Below are positions 24,445 through 33,789 of a stretch of DNA of 64,000 nucleotides, one piece after another. The stretch is from CAIYYO01 sp049299895 (GTDB lineage: Archaea > Altiarchaeota > Altiarchaeia > IMC4 > QMZM01). The stretch's first letter is position 1. The number at the start of each line of letters is the position of its first letter. A model generated the notes under the pieces. That model was given only the letters and a program-made list of their open reading frames with translations. It had not been told where the DNA came from and ran no database searches. The position numbers and the translations under genes were made by a program. Location: NCBI GenBank assembly GCA_049299895.1, contig JBAQYF010000013.1, positions 34,971 through 98,970 of the forward strand, given 5' to 3'.

Positions 24445-25232
24445 ACATACGAGGAATCAATATGAATAAAAAGATTTTGTGTATAATACTGTTAAGTATT
24501 ATTGTTTCCGCGTCAGCAGAATACGAAGAAAGAATGCAAGAAGAACTACAACACGCAGACGCCGATGAGAAAGCAGGAAACTACGATGCTGCTGCATCAG
24601 GCTATTATGGTGCTGCAGATTATGCGGCAAGTGATAAAAACTATGACAAAGCAATAGAATATGAGTTAAAAGGCGTTGAGATGCGCAAAAAAACAAGCGT
24701 ATCCTACGCAGTTTCATATGGTATAATAGCCAAATACTACTCCAAAAAAAGTAAACTGGAAGGCATCGATTACAACGACAAAATAAGAGAATACTGCGAA
24801 ATAGAAGAAAAACTATTATTAGAAGAGATAGATATTGAATTAAACAATCAATTAAACAATACCAAGCCAAGTTATACCACAGTTTATTCTAAATATGGGT
24901 CGATAGTAACTTGTTACGGGTTATTAACTGGTTTCAGCTATGGCGAAAAAACATGCAAATACTGTTCTTTGCATAATGAATATGCTGAGAAGGAGCGTAA
25001 GATAAGTGGAGGGGATATTGCTATTAATGACTGTAGTTATTTGTATGACTGTCCTAAATCCACTACGCCCGGGGGTTCTGCATCCACAGATATTGGGTCT
25101 TCTAATTATCTGCCTTCTGGGTCAAATCTTGTCAGCTTCATATTGCCTGCCGTCGTCGTTGGTCTTCTAATTTTGTTGATTGCTGGGTTTTTAGTCTCTA
25201 AAGGCCGTAAGAAGGGCAGCAAGAAGACTTAG
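22159..25232 (+). repeat. Tandem duplication unit A (large pilin-like gene plus TPR-like gene)
   Basis: Unit A is repeated as unit B at 25293-28353 in the same orientation. Unit B lacks the 5' ~110 bases of the large gene (22051-22158). A third partial start of the unit (C) lies at about 28445-29215. The linkers behind units A and B also resemble each other (ATAATGTT(G/A)TTG shortly after each TPR-gene stop). Identity varies in blocks along the unit. Confidence 0.8.
24462..25232 (+). CDS. Secreted TPR-like protein with C-terminal membrane anchor, copy A
   Basis: 256 residues from the ATG at 24462, which is preceded by gagg at a suitable distance. Signal peptide MNKKILCIILLSIIVSASA, then helical TPR-like repeats (ADADEKAGNYDAAASGYYGA, about 30-110), a CKYC-containing region (about 163), a Ser/Gly-rich linker, a transmembrane helix (about 222-243) and a basic tail SKGRKKGSKK. 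The paralogue at 27601-28353 shares the last ~90 residues almost exactly at DNA level. Probably anchored outside the membrane, near the pilus base. Confidence 0.65.
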   Translation: MNKKILCIILLSIIVSASAEYEERMQEELQHADADEKAGNYDAAASGYYGAADYAASDKNYDKAIEYELKGVEMRKKTSVSYAVSYGIIAKYYSKKSKLEGIDYNDKIREYCEIEEKLLLEEIDIELNNQLNNTKPSYTTVYSKYGSIVTCYGLLTGFSYGEKTCKYCSLHNEYAEKERKISGGDIAINDCSYLYDCPKSTTPGGSASTDIGSSNYLPSGSNLVSFILPAVVVGLLILLIAGFLVSKGRKKGSKKT

Positions 25233-25364
25233 CGAGATATTGTGCAGTGATAATGTTGTTGACCTTCTGAGTAGTGCGGGTTCTGGGGAGTTTACCGCCC
25301 AAACACCGCCGATCTTCTAGTAACCCATCGTTTCTCCACCGCCGCCTACGGCCTGCAGGCAGAC

Positions 25365-27584
25365 ATGCAGACCATGACCCGATACTCCGTATACCCCGCG
25401 CTCTGGACGATAGGGCACCGCATGGAAGGGGACAAGAATTATTACCTCACACTCCCCGAAGAAGAGGGGATAGAGGAGATAAAAGAATACCTGTCAAAAG
25501 ACGTAGCCAGCCGTTTAAACGGCTACCTCTTATCCGCCTCGGAGAACCAAACCATCCCTTACAGGATATACGTGGACCAGATACCCTTCACCGTGAACCA
25601 AATAAACCCGGAAGACATCAGAGTAAACGAATCAGAGGATGGGATGACTTTCTCGGTGAGAATGCATGTTAAAACAAGCTATAAGGACATGAGGTACGAA
25701 GACACCCCCACAATAAATGTTGAACTGTCCACCCGCATAATAGACATGTACCAAAGAGCCAAAAAATTCGACAACGAGTACGAGACAAACATACAATGGG
25801 CTACAACAATCGCCCTATACATGAGAGCATACGTAAACGGATACAACCCGGATTATGACGGATCATTCCTCCGGGAAGGACATATCGCATATGATCCGAT
25901 AGATACTTTTCTCAGGGCGGATTTGAAAGCATTTAAAAACCTGTCAATAGATAGTATAACCGGGATAGGATCAGTGCCGTTGACCACCTGGCTTACTGAA
26001 TGGAGCGCGCTAGGGGAACCATCATTCCTACCGCCCGGAACAGACTTCGACATGAACCTGCCCGGAACAGAAAAAATAATAAACATGATAAAAGATGGAT
26101 ACGACCTCGATAAAGCAGCCAACTGCAGCTCACTGGAAGGAGAAAACCGGACGGAATGCTACGATTTCAACGACCCGGACAAGTTGTACGCAAAAGAAGC
26201 AGAACTAAAAACAGAAAAAAACAAACTAGAAGACATAGTCAACAAAATAAACGAATGGAAAAAAACAGCAAAAACAGAACAAACATGCGACGCATTCAAA
26301 ACAATAACGGAAGCGGTAGTAACATACATAGCAGAGAAATATAAGGAACAAAGAACTATTGAGGATATAATAACACCTGCCGAAGGATGGGGCGCAGGAA
26401 CACAAATGCAGGAAGAAATAGGGGAGAACAAGCAGCTTGTTTATAATATTCAGGGTGCAGTCGATAATTTAACTAAAATGGTTGCTCCTCCTTCTGGTCG
26501 TGTTGTTTTTTTGGGTCCTTCTTTGTGTCTTTTGGAGGAGTCTCTTGATTGTGATTATGTTGAGGGTACTGATTGTGATAGGAGTGATGAGGAATGCAGT
26601 GATGATTGTGATAAATGCAATCGTCCTAAGCCTTATCGGAGCGTTGTTTCCTGCCCCAATGTAGGGGAGGACTTCTTTTGTGTTTCCTTTGACACTGAAG
26701 AAACAAGAGAAACAACCGTCACCTGCAAAACACAGACCTGCGAATGGATACCCCCCGCAGGGGAAGGAGAAGGCCACCCGGAATACACCTACGGAGACTC
26801 CTTCGATCAACCTGGGCCGGACATAGCTCAATGCAACTGCCAATGTCACCCAAGCGACAAAATGATAAACGAAGTATACGACAACCTAAAAGTTGTCAAC
26901 TCAAGCATCGCCTCAAGAATAGAAGACATAAAAAATCAAATAGACGCCTTGGAAAAAAGAGCACAAGCACTAGAAGAAGCGAAAAACAAACTAAAAGAAA
27001 TAGACCAAACGATAACTCAAAACAAACCAACATACTATGACATATCAAGCCAAATAGACTACTCACAAGTGAAATACTGGGAAGGAATAACAAGCACTAA
27101 ATGCTACAAAAACCCCACCTGGGAAGAAAGAAACAACGGAACATGCGGAGACAAAGAACAATCAACCACCATGTACGGAGCACAAATAACTGCCGCAGTC
27201 GTATGCTGCGGATTCTTCGAACCATGCTGCGCCACAATAAAATACAGCACAGAATGGTTTCCTGCAATATACCAAGTAGAAGGAGAATACACCATAAGCG
27301 AAACAATAATAGACGACAAAAACCGGATAATGCTACACAACATATTCGCAGGAGAAAACGATTTGTACGGACTAAATGTAACTCCCAAATTATTCCAACA
27401 CGTAGCTCCAGAGTTCACCATATACAAAGAACACAAAATAAAAGTAGCACCCACCACACTAGGCAAAGTAATAGTCTACCTATACCTCCCAAAAATGGCC
27501 CAAACACAAAACCCAACCCAAAAACCACTAGACAAAATAATAAGCAGCTTCACCGACCCAACATGCACAGGAAAAAACTGCTAA
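25365..27584 (+). CDS. Largest pilin-like gene, copy B (headless: prepilin helix missing)
   Basis: 739 codons from the first ATG, but homology to copy A already begins at 25293 (YRPNTADLLVTHRF in frame), and there is no start codon between the upstream in-frame stop (25272) and 25365. The first ~38 codons of copy A, with the prepilin signal and membrane helix, are absent. So the product, if made, could not be exported by the usual route. The remaining domains are all present and open: Cys-rich module, coiled coil and the C-terminal domain ending CTGKNC. Best read as a silent or donor copy. A composite T-rich patch lies at 26470-26680. Confidence 0.6.
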   Translation: MQTMTRYSVYPALWTIGHRMEGDKNYYLTLPEEEGIEEIKEYLSKDVASRLNGYLLSASENQTIPYRIYVDQIPFTVNQINPEDIRVNESEDGMTFSVRMHVKTSYKDMRYEDTPTINVELSTRIIDMYQRAKKFDNEYETNIQWATTIALYMRAYVNGYNPDYDGSFLREGHIAYDPIDTFLRADLKAFKNLSIDSITGIGSVPLTTWLTEWSALGEPSFLPPGTDFDMNLPGTEKIINMIKDGYDLDKAANCSSLEGENRTECYDFNDPDKLYAKEAELKTEKNKLEDIVNKINEWKKTAKTEQTCDAFKTITEAVVTYIAEKYKEQRTIEDIITPAEGWGAGTQMQEEIGENKQLVYNIQGAVDNLTKMVAPPSGRVVFLGPSLCLLEESLDCDYVEGTDCDRSDEECSDDCDKCNRPKPYRSVVSCPNVGEDFFCVSFDTEETRETTVTCKTQTCEWIPPAGEGEGHPEYTYGDSFDQPGPDIAQCNCQCHPSDKMINEVYDNLKVVNSSIASRIEDIKNQIDALEKRAQALEEAKNKLKEIDQTITQNKPTYYDISSQIDYSQVKYWEGITSTKCYKNPTWEERNNGTCGDKEQSTTMYGAQITAAVVCCGFFEPCCATIKYSTEWFPAIYQVEGEYTISETIIDDKNRIMLHNIFAGENDLYGLNVTPKLFQHVAPEFTIYKEHKIKVAPTTLGKVIVYLYLPKMAQTQNPTQKPLDKIISSFTDPTCTGKNC

Positions 27585-27600
27585 AAAAAAACCAAAAAAA

Positions 27601-28353
27601 ATGGATCAAAAAATCATTATAGGAATCATGATACTGATATGCGTCGGAACAGCCACAGCAGAATACGAAGAAAGAATGCAAGAAGAACTACAACACGCAA
27701 ACGCAGCGGAAAAAGCAGGAATGTATAGCGTAGCAGCATCAGACTACAAAAGCGCTGCAAACTTAGCCGCAAGCGATGAAAACTACGAAAAAGCAATAGA
27801 ATACCGACTAAAAGCAGCCGAAATGCTAAACAAATCAGGTATGTCCACTGCAGGATCCTACGGAATGATAGCCGATTACTACGCCCGCAAAGCAAAAAAA
27901 GAAGGGGCCAACTACTCAGACAAAATAAGAGAAAACTGCGAAATAGAAGAAAAATTGTTAGTAGACGAGATAAATATTGAACTAAGCAAATCAGAACCTA
28001 GCTACACTAATGTTTATACTAGATATGGATCGATAGTAAATTGTTACAAGTTATTAACTGGTTTCAATTATGACGAGAGAACATGTAAGTATTGTTTTTT
28101 AGCTAATGAGTACGCTGAAAAGGAGCGTAAGATAAGTGGGGGGGATATTGCTATTAATGACTGTAGTTATTTGTATGATTGTCCTAAATCCACTACCTCT
28201 CAGGGTATTAAATCTTCTGACTCAAATTCTTCTTTCTCAAAATCAGATAATGAAGGATTAATATTGCCTGCCCTTGTCGTTGGCTTTCTTATTCTGTTGG
28301 TTGCTGGGTTTCTAGTCTCTAAAGGCCGTAAGAAAGGCAGTAAGAAGGCTTAG
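27601..28353 (+). CDS. Secreted TPR-like protein with C-terminal membrane anchor, copy B
   Basis: 250 residues: signal peptide MDQKIIIGIMILICVGTATA, the EYEERMQEELQHANAAEKAG repeat region, CKYC, a variable linker, then the transmembrane helix and basic tail. It follows headless copy B by 16 bases, exactly as copy A of this gene follows copy A of the pilin-like gene. The segment 28110-28200 is almost identical to 24990-25075, whereas the linker after it (about 28195-28255) is quite different. This is the same alternation of conserved and variable blocks seen in the large gene. Confidence 0.65.
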   Translation: MDQKIIIGIMILICVGTATAEYEERMQEELQHANAAEKAGMYSVAASDYKSAANLAASDENYEKAIEYRLKAAEMLNKSGMSTAGSYGMIADYYARKAKKEGANYSDKIRENCEIEEKLLVDEINIELSKSEPSYTNVYTRYGSIVNCYKLLTGFNYDERTCKYCFLANEYAEKERKISGGDIAINDCSYLYDCPKSTTSQGIKSSDSNSSFSKSDNEGLILPALVVGFLILLVAGFLVSKGRKKGSKKA

Positions 28354-28399
28354 CAGGATTATGACGGAGTAATAATGTTATTGGCTCTTTAGGTAGCGT

Positions 28400-29731
28400 A
28401 TGCTTCAGAGAGGTTGCCACCTAAAAACTGTAAGTTTATCGACAACCTATCGTTTCTCCACCGCCGCCTACGGCCTACAAGCAGACATGCAAACCATGAC
28501 CCGATACTCCGTATACCCCGCGCTCTGGACGATAGGCCACCGGATGACAGGAGACAAAAATTATTACCTCACACTCTCCGAAGAGGAAGGAATAAACGCG
28601 ATAAAAGAGGACATGTCAAAAGACGTAGCCAACCGATTAAACGGATACCTCCTATCCGCCTCGGAGAACCAAACGATCCCCTACAGGATATACGTGGACC
28701 AAATACCCTTTACCGTGAACCAAATAAATCCTGAAGACATAAAGGTCAATGAATCAGAGGATGGGATGACTTTCTCGGTGAGAATGCACGTTAAAACAAG
28801 TTATAAGGACATGAGATACGAAGACACTCCAACAATAAACGTAGAACTACCTACAAGGATAATAGACATGTACCGGCGAGCCAAAAAATTCGATAACGAG
28901 TACGAAACAAACGTACAATGGGCCACAACAATCGCCCTATACATGAGAGCATACGTAAACGGATACAACCCAACATACGAAGGATCATACCTAAGAGAAG
29001 GACACATCACATACGACCCAATAGACACTTTATTACGAGCGGATTTGAAAGCATTTAAAAACCTGTCAATAGATAGTATAACCGGAGTAGGATCAGTGCC
29101 CTTGACCACTTGGTTGACCGAATGGAATACTCTGGGAGAACCATCATTCCTACCGCCCGGAACAGACTTCGACATGAACCTGCCCGGAACAGAAAAAATA
29201 ATAAACAGGATAAAAGAAGGATCCGCATCGAAAATATACTCGGGAATGATACACGGAGCGCTCGACACCATCATATCGATGTCCGGCAGAAGTGCAAGAT
29301 CGATAGCCTCGGTCATTATAAGGCTCTCGGAACACATAAGGAACATGAGGGCAGTAGATACGGAGATGAAAAAGATCATCGGGAACGTCACTGCCTCAAT
29401 GATACTAATAGCTGTCTTTGTCGGACCCGTTATAGGGGCAGTCACGACCAGCCTGGGATACCTCATAGCAAAAACCATTAGCTCAGGAGGATTAAACGGC
29501 ATGGGCTATGACCTGATGCTGGACGTAATGAATCCCGAGATAGTAAAACTCATAATAGGAATATACGTCCTGGAGACAACTGCAATACTCACATTATTCG
29601 CAGACGACCTCACACACGGAGGAGACAAAATAATAAAAAAATACCATCTCGGGCTGTACCTGCCAATAGCAGCGATGATATTCTCCGTAACTACCGTGGT
29701 AATGGCACAAATATTCGGAGGAATGATATGA
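28400..29731 (+). CDS. Chimeric frame: largest pilin-like gene copy C fused to the 3' end of tadC
   Basis: 443 codons. Residues about 17-270 copy the ectodomain start of the large pilin-like protein (from HRFSTAAYG-like YRFSTAAYG), and the remainder is the C-terminal ~172 residues of TadC (KEGSASKIYSGMIHGALDT onward). The join is at about 29207-29221, where both parents share a short aaaaga-gga-like stretch. An ATG at 28400 opens the frame (MLQRGCHLK), but no signal peptide is present. Probably a recombination product rather than a functional gene; the frame is nevertheless intact. Confidence 0.6.
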   Translation: MLQRGCHLKTVSLSTTYRFSTAAYGLQADMQTMTRYSVYPALWTIGHRMTGDKNYYLTLSEEEGINAIKEDMSKDVANRLNGYLLSASENQTIPYRIYVDQIPFTVNQINPEDIKVNESEDGMTFSVRMHVKTSYKDMRYEDTPTINVELPTRIIDMYRRAKKFDNEYETNVQWATTIALYMRAYVNGYNPTYEGSYLREGHITYDPIDTLLRADLKAFKNLSIDSITGVGSVPLTTWLTEWNTLGEPSFLPPGTDFDMNLPGTEKIINRIKEGSASKIYSGMIHGALDTIISMSGRSARSIASVIIRLSEHIRNMRAVDTEMKKIIGNVTASMILIAVFVGPVIGAVTTSLGYLIAKTISSGGLNGMGYDLMLDVMNPEIVKLIIGIYVLETTAILTLFADDLTHGGDKIIKKYHLGLYLPIAAMIFSVTTVVMAQIFGGMI

Positions 29732-30471
29732 ACGACAAAGGATGGATCACGTGGACGCTCTCCCGCCTGGGAATAATGATATGCGTCATCACCATGATAG
29801 TCCTCATATACGGCGTATACAAATACGTCGGATGCATCAACGCCTCGGACTCCGCAAACAAGGAGGCGGAAAACATGGCAACGGCATTAATGAAAGCACA
29901 CGCGGGACCAGTCGGAACAACGGGAACGTATACGCTCCCGTCAAAGATAGAAGGCCACAGGTACACTCTTGAAATACTCGACTCCGAAAAGAAAGGAGTG
30001 CTGGTAAAGATAATGCAGACGAGGTGCGGCACCTCCCAGGGAGGAGCCCCGTTCAACGCGGAACTGACGGCGTTTCCAAGGATGATAAAAAACGAGTCAG
30101 AGGAAAACATAACATTATTCTTCGAAAACACTCCCCGGGGACTGTCGATGGGGAGGAAAAGCGGATGCGGTGGCTGCATACAAGTAGAAGAAATAAACTA
30201 CGACACAAACTGCTCCAAGGAATACATAACCCTAAACAACACCTGCCAGACACGCTTTGACCTCACGGGTTGGAAGATGACAAACGGACAAGGAGACGAA
30301 TACATATTCCCAAAACAAATACTTGAACCGGGAAGATCGATAAAGATATACACCTGCGCGGGCATCCTGCGTTGGTGCAGCGAGCCATGCGAGACAAAAT
30401 GGGCCTACGCAGACACGGCTTATCTCACGGATGCCGCAGACGGCACATGCCTGCAATACAAATACAGATGA
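29728..30471 (+). CDS. Minor pilin-like protein with lamin-tail-like domain, second copy
   Basis: 247 residues, paralogue of the 19138-19878 protein. MNDKG followed by WITWTLSRLGIMICVITMIV is the prepilin-like start. The Cys-rich middle (GCGGCIQVEE) and C-terminal LTD-like part (KEYITLNNTCQTRFDLTGW, FPKQILEPG) are retained. Compared with the first copy the DNA is clearly diverged in third positions, unlike the near-identical tadC part just upstream. ATGA overlap with the frame before it. Confidence 0.7.
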   Translation: MNDKGWITWTLSRLGIMICVITMIVLIYGVYKYVGCINASDSANKEAENMATALMKAHAGPVGTTGTYTLPSKIEGHRYTLEILDSEKKGVLVKIMQTRCGTSQGGAPFNAELTAFPRMIKNESEENITLFFENTPRGLSMGRKSGCGGCIQVEEINYDTNCSKEYITLNNTCQTRFDLTGWKMTNGQGDEYIFPKQILEPGRSIKIYTCAGILRWCSEPCETKWAYADTAYLTDAADGTCLQYKYR

Positions 30472-30923
30472 AAAACAACAGAGGACAGATCGGGCCTTTT
30501 TCGTTTGAGGTACTGTTCCCGATGGTGGTAGTCCTGATAATCCTCGCCCTATTCATAGCCCTGACCCTCTCGGTTACTATGAACGGCTTAAAACAGAGAA
30601 GAGCCGAAACAATGCACGAGACGGCGGAAAACATCGCCCAATTACTATACAGCAGGAGCGTGCTGGTATACGGGGGACACGTCGGACTCTTGGCGAGAAA
30701 CGCTGTAGACTCCGTGACATGCGAGGAACTAAACAGCCAATACGCGATGACTGGGTACAGGTACTCAATAGAGCTGATCGACTCAGACGGAGTAACCATC
30801 GGCTCGGCCGATTGCCCGGACCAGAAAGGGGACGTATCGGTGGTTGATACGCCCGTAGCGATAAGATACTCAGAAGACGACGTACGCACCGGGATACTGA
30901 AGGTGAAGGTATGGATGAAATAA
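30468..30923 (+). CDS. Minor pilin-like protein, second copy
   Basis: 151 residues from the ATG at 30468, which overlaps the previous stop. MKNNRG then QIGPFSFEVLFPMVVVLIIL is the prepilin-like segment. The rest parallels the 19875-20324 protein (TPVAIRYSEDD versus TPIAIFYERDK). Gene order is the same as in the first set. Confidence 0.7.
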   Translation: MKNNRGQIGPFSFEVLFPMVVVLIILALFIALTLSVTMNGLKQRRAETMHETAENIAQLLYSRSVLVYGGHVGLLARNAVDSVTCEELNSQYAMTGYRYSIELIDSDGVTIGSADCPDQKGDVSVVDTPVAIRYSEDDVRTGILKVKVWMK

Positions 30924-32644
30924 GACCAATAGACAACAAGGGGATATCGTCGCTGATAGACATGATAGCCCTGATGATGATAATAGCGTTGGCGGCGGCG
31001 TATCTGACGACGTACTCTCTATCACACTCCTCCATACGGGCTAAAAACATCAAGGACACGGCACAGGACATGTATGCGCAAAACGCTTTACGGACCCTAA
31101 GTTATATAACGGCTAAGGATGCGGGATACTGGACGGTGCAGCCGGGCGTATTGGAAGAAGTATCAGACGAGGACCTGGAAAGATTGGTGGATTTGAGCAT
31201 ACAGGCCCGTGACTACTCCTACCACTTGCAGGGAGTCCTGCAGAGATGGGAAGATAACATGACCGCCTTCAAGGAAGACATAGACGGCTATACCTCCGGG
31301 GTAACAGGCGACATAGAAGAAGCCAGAGCCAAAATCAACGACACCAGAAACATCATAGACGAATGCAGGGCGCACATGCAGGGACTCTCGACTCTATGCG
31401 ACAACGCAACCGAGTCCCTGAAGAATTTCACAGACATACTTGGGGGATCCAACATGACCGACGCTCCGTGCGACTACGTCGACGGCGTCACAGAACAGGT
31501 CACCGATACTGCGGCCACCCTTGACCAGAACCTCTCGGCATTCGACCAAAAACTCGCGGAACTGGAGGACACCGTACAGGAAATAAACGAAGCAACAGAC
31601 GAGAACGCCGACCGGATACAAAAGCTCATAGTGGAGGCAAGATGCATCCTAAACGAGATAAACGTGAAGATGGACAACTACGTATCGTACGTGCAGCTTG
31701 GAGTAAAGGACAACGTCACGATCATGGAAATGATGCCTGGCAATGCAGCCCTGGAGACCGTGCCCGTAACGACCGTCTTGGGGGAATCGTTATACGTCGA
31801 GGACCGCCTTGCCCAGTCCGACCTCATCCGGGCGGGCGGGGCAATAGCTGCAAGGATTGCTCTGCAGGGGTCAAACGACTCGGACGTGGAAGAAAGATGC
31901 GAGGAAAAGAAATCCAAATGCCCGGGCTGCGCATACTACCTGCACGTCAAAGAAATGCACTACGACGCGGGAGGAAACCACACCGACGACAAGGATGATC
32001 TGAACGACGAATACGTGACATTCACAGACGACCAACCAGAATGCGACCTCACCGGCTGGGAGATAACCGACATAGCAGGCAGAACGTATCAGTTCGGAGA
32101 CGTGATGCTAAGGCAGAACAGGGAGATAACGCTGCACAGCGGGAACGGCACGGACAACGAAACAGACCTGTACTGGAACAGCGAATATACGCCGAACCCC
32201 GCGATCTGGAACAACGACGGAGACACTATGGAGATAACATACAAAAGCCTGCTGCTGATGAAATATATCTACGATCCCGCGGGGAACAGGACCGAGAAAT
32301 ACTGCCCTCCCGCGCGGCTGGAAAACGCGACAAACTGCAGCGACTACTCAAGTTCCTTGGATGACGCAAAAAACCAGATAATACAGGGCGTACTGCTGAC
32401 CCTGATACGAAAAGACTACCGTAAACAGGCGGAAGACAGCGTCAAAGAAGCACTAGACCAAATGCTTGTCAAACAAGGATACCGCTACTGTTTCAAGGCC
32501 CAGACCTGCTGCGAGACCATAAACCAGGTAACGGCAGGAGAATGCGATAACATGCCCGACAACGCAGGAATCGCGCAAAGAAGCCTGAAAATACCCGGAA
32601 AAGAAGACGGAGAGATGAGACTATACATATGGAGACAAACATGA
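30911..32644 (+). CDS. Large minor pilin-like protein with coiled coil and lamin-tail-like domain, second copy
   Basis: 577 residues, paralogue of 20321-22042. The N-terminus PIDNKG then ISSLIDMIALMMIIALAAAY is a prepilin-like helix, followed by a long coiled coil (about 75-250) and an LTD-like domain with NDEYVTFTD, LTGWEITDIAG, ITLHSGNGTDNETDLYW and IWNNDGDTMEI. The C-terminus ends YIWRQT, as the first copy ends SIWR. It overlaps the previous gene by 13 bases. Confidence 0.72.
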   Translation: MDEIRPIDNKGISSLIDMIALMMIIALAAAYLTTYSLSHSSIRAKNIKDTAQDMYAQNALRTLSYITAKDAGYWTVQPGVLEEVSDEDLERLVDLSIQARDYSYHLQGVLQRWEDNMTAFKEDIDGYTSGVTGDIEEARAKINDTRNIIDECRAHMQGLSTLCDNATESLKNFTDILGGSNMTDAPCDYVDGVTEQVTDTAATLDQNLSAFDQKLAELEDTVQEINEATDENADRIQKLIVEARCILNEINVKMDNYVSYVQLGVKDNVTIMEMMPGNAALETVPVTTVLGESLYVEDRLAQSDLIRAGGAIAARIALQGSNDSDVEERCEEKKSKCPGCAYYLHVKEMHYDAGGNHTDDKDDLNDEYVTFTDDQPECDLTGWEITDIAGRTYQFGDVMLRQNREITLHSGNGTDNETDLYWNSEYTPNPAIWNNDGDTMEITYKSLLLMKYIYDPAGNRTEKYCPPARLENATNCSDYSSSLDDAKNQIIQGVLLTLIRKDYRKQAEDSVKEALDQMLVKQGYRYCFKAQTCCETINQVTAGECDNMPDNAGIAQRSLKIPGKEDGEMRLYIWRQT

Positions 32645-33789
32645 AAAACAAAGGCGCAATGTTCTACACCCTAATCGGGCTCGTAGTCATCATAATGATC
32701 GCAATATTTGTAATACATGTGAATAATATTACCTACAGTCCGGCACTTGCCAACGAGGCCGAACAAGACAGGTTCAACAACGCCATATACGACCTGCACA
32801 GCCAAATACCAGAATACGCCCGGAGGGCGGCTTATCCAGCCGTCTGGAAAGTAGGACACAAGATCGGATCAGACGGGGTGAATGTTTATTTGAACGGAAG
32901 CCGGGAGGCGGGCCGAGCTAAGTTAAAAGACGATCTGATGGAGGGCTTTATCGAAAGCCTAAACCAGGAAATGTGCACCTCAGCCAAGAACTGCACGCCC
33001 GAAAAATACGTATACACGGAAAACAACATACCCCTGACAGTATACCGCGTGGAAAAAGAGAACGTGACCATGACGCCGACAGAAACCGGCCTATCCTTTA
33101 ACCTGACGCTGCACATGTCCGCCGAATACAAAACACACTACTACGAAGAAGTCCGGACGATCAGCGCCGACGTGCCGACAAGGATATTCCAGATGTTTGA
33201 AAAAGCCAAAAACTTCACCGACTCATACGAAAACGACGTACAAACTGCAAACACGTTGGCCTTGTATGCGCGGGGAATAGGAAACGCCTACCTGGCCTGC
33301 AACGGCACCCTCATAAACCAGGGACACCTGACATACGACCCAGTGGACACGTTCATTAGAGGAAACCGTGAAACGTTGCAGGAGCTGGCTGAAAACCCCG
33401 GAGACGCAATAGACCTGGGAGCAGTACCCGCCGCAACCTGGGTGGATGAAACCATGTTCCTAACCGAACCATCATACGTGCCAACCGGGGCAGACATAGG
33501 AAACGGAATACCAATAGACTTGATCAAAAAAACCCTCACAAACAGATTCGACGTAAAAAACAAGATGGACGAGGTCTGCCGTACCCTGGACAACCAAACG
33601 CAGGTAGACGAGTGTTTAGACAACAACGACCCGGATAAACTAGCAGAAACATACCAGGCACTGATAAGCGAACAAGAAAGAATAACAGCCGTAATAGGCG
33701 AAATAGACGACTGGAAAACCTACGCAAACACCGGAACAGACTGCGACACCTTCAAAAAAAGAACAAAAGAAACAATACAAAAAAAATAG
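32641..33789 (+). CDS. Largest pilin-like gene, copy D (N-terminal part, ended by a frameshift)
   Basis: 382 codons from the ATG at 32641 (an ATG at 32629 is possible). MKNKGAMFYTLIGLVVII gives a proper prepilin-like head, so this copy should be exported. The ectodomain is homologous to copy A but diverged. The frame stops at a TAG directly after a run of eight A (33779-33786). Adding one A continues the homologous frame through KIGDIIKDIEGAKSAREEGD into the following Cys-rich segment. Either a decaying gene, a slippage-controlled gene, or a sequencing error in the homopolymer. Confidence 0.6.
   Translation: MKNKGAMFYTLIGLVVIIMIAIFVIHVNNITYSPALANEAEQDRFNNAIYDLHSQIPEYARRAAYPAVWKVGHKIGSDGVNVYLNGSREAGRAKLKDDLMEGFIESLNQEMCTSAKNCTPEKYVYTENNIPLTVYRVEKENVTMTPTETGLSFNLTLHMSAEYKTHYYEEVRTISADVPTRIFQMFEKAKNFTDSYENDVQTANTLALYARGIGNAYLACNGTLINQGHLTYDPVDTFIRGNRETLQELAENPGDAIDLGAVPAATWVDETMFLTEPSYVPTGADIGNGIPIDLIKKTLTNRFDVKNKMDEVCRTLDNQTQVDECLDNNDPDKLAETYQALISEQERITAVIGEIDDWKTYANTGTDCDTFKKRTKETIQKK

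Noticed and set aside
22159..28353. CRISPR or insertion sequence as an explanation of the repeats
   Set aside because: Repeats are kilobase-sized coding units without spacers, transposase or terminal inverted repeats.
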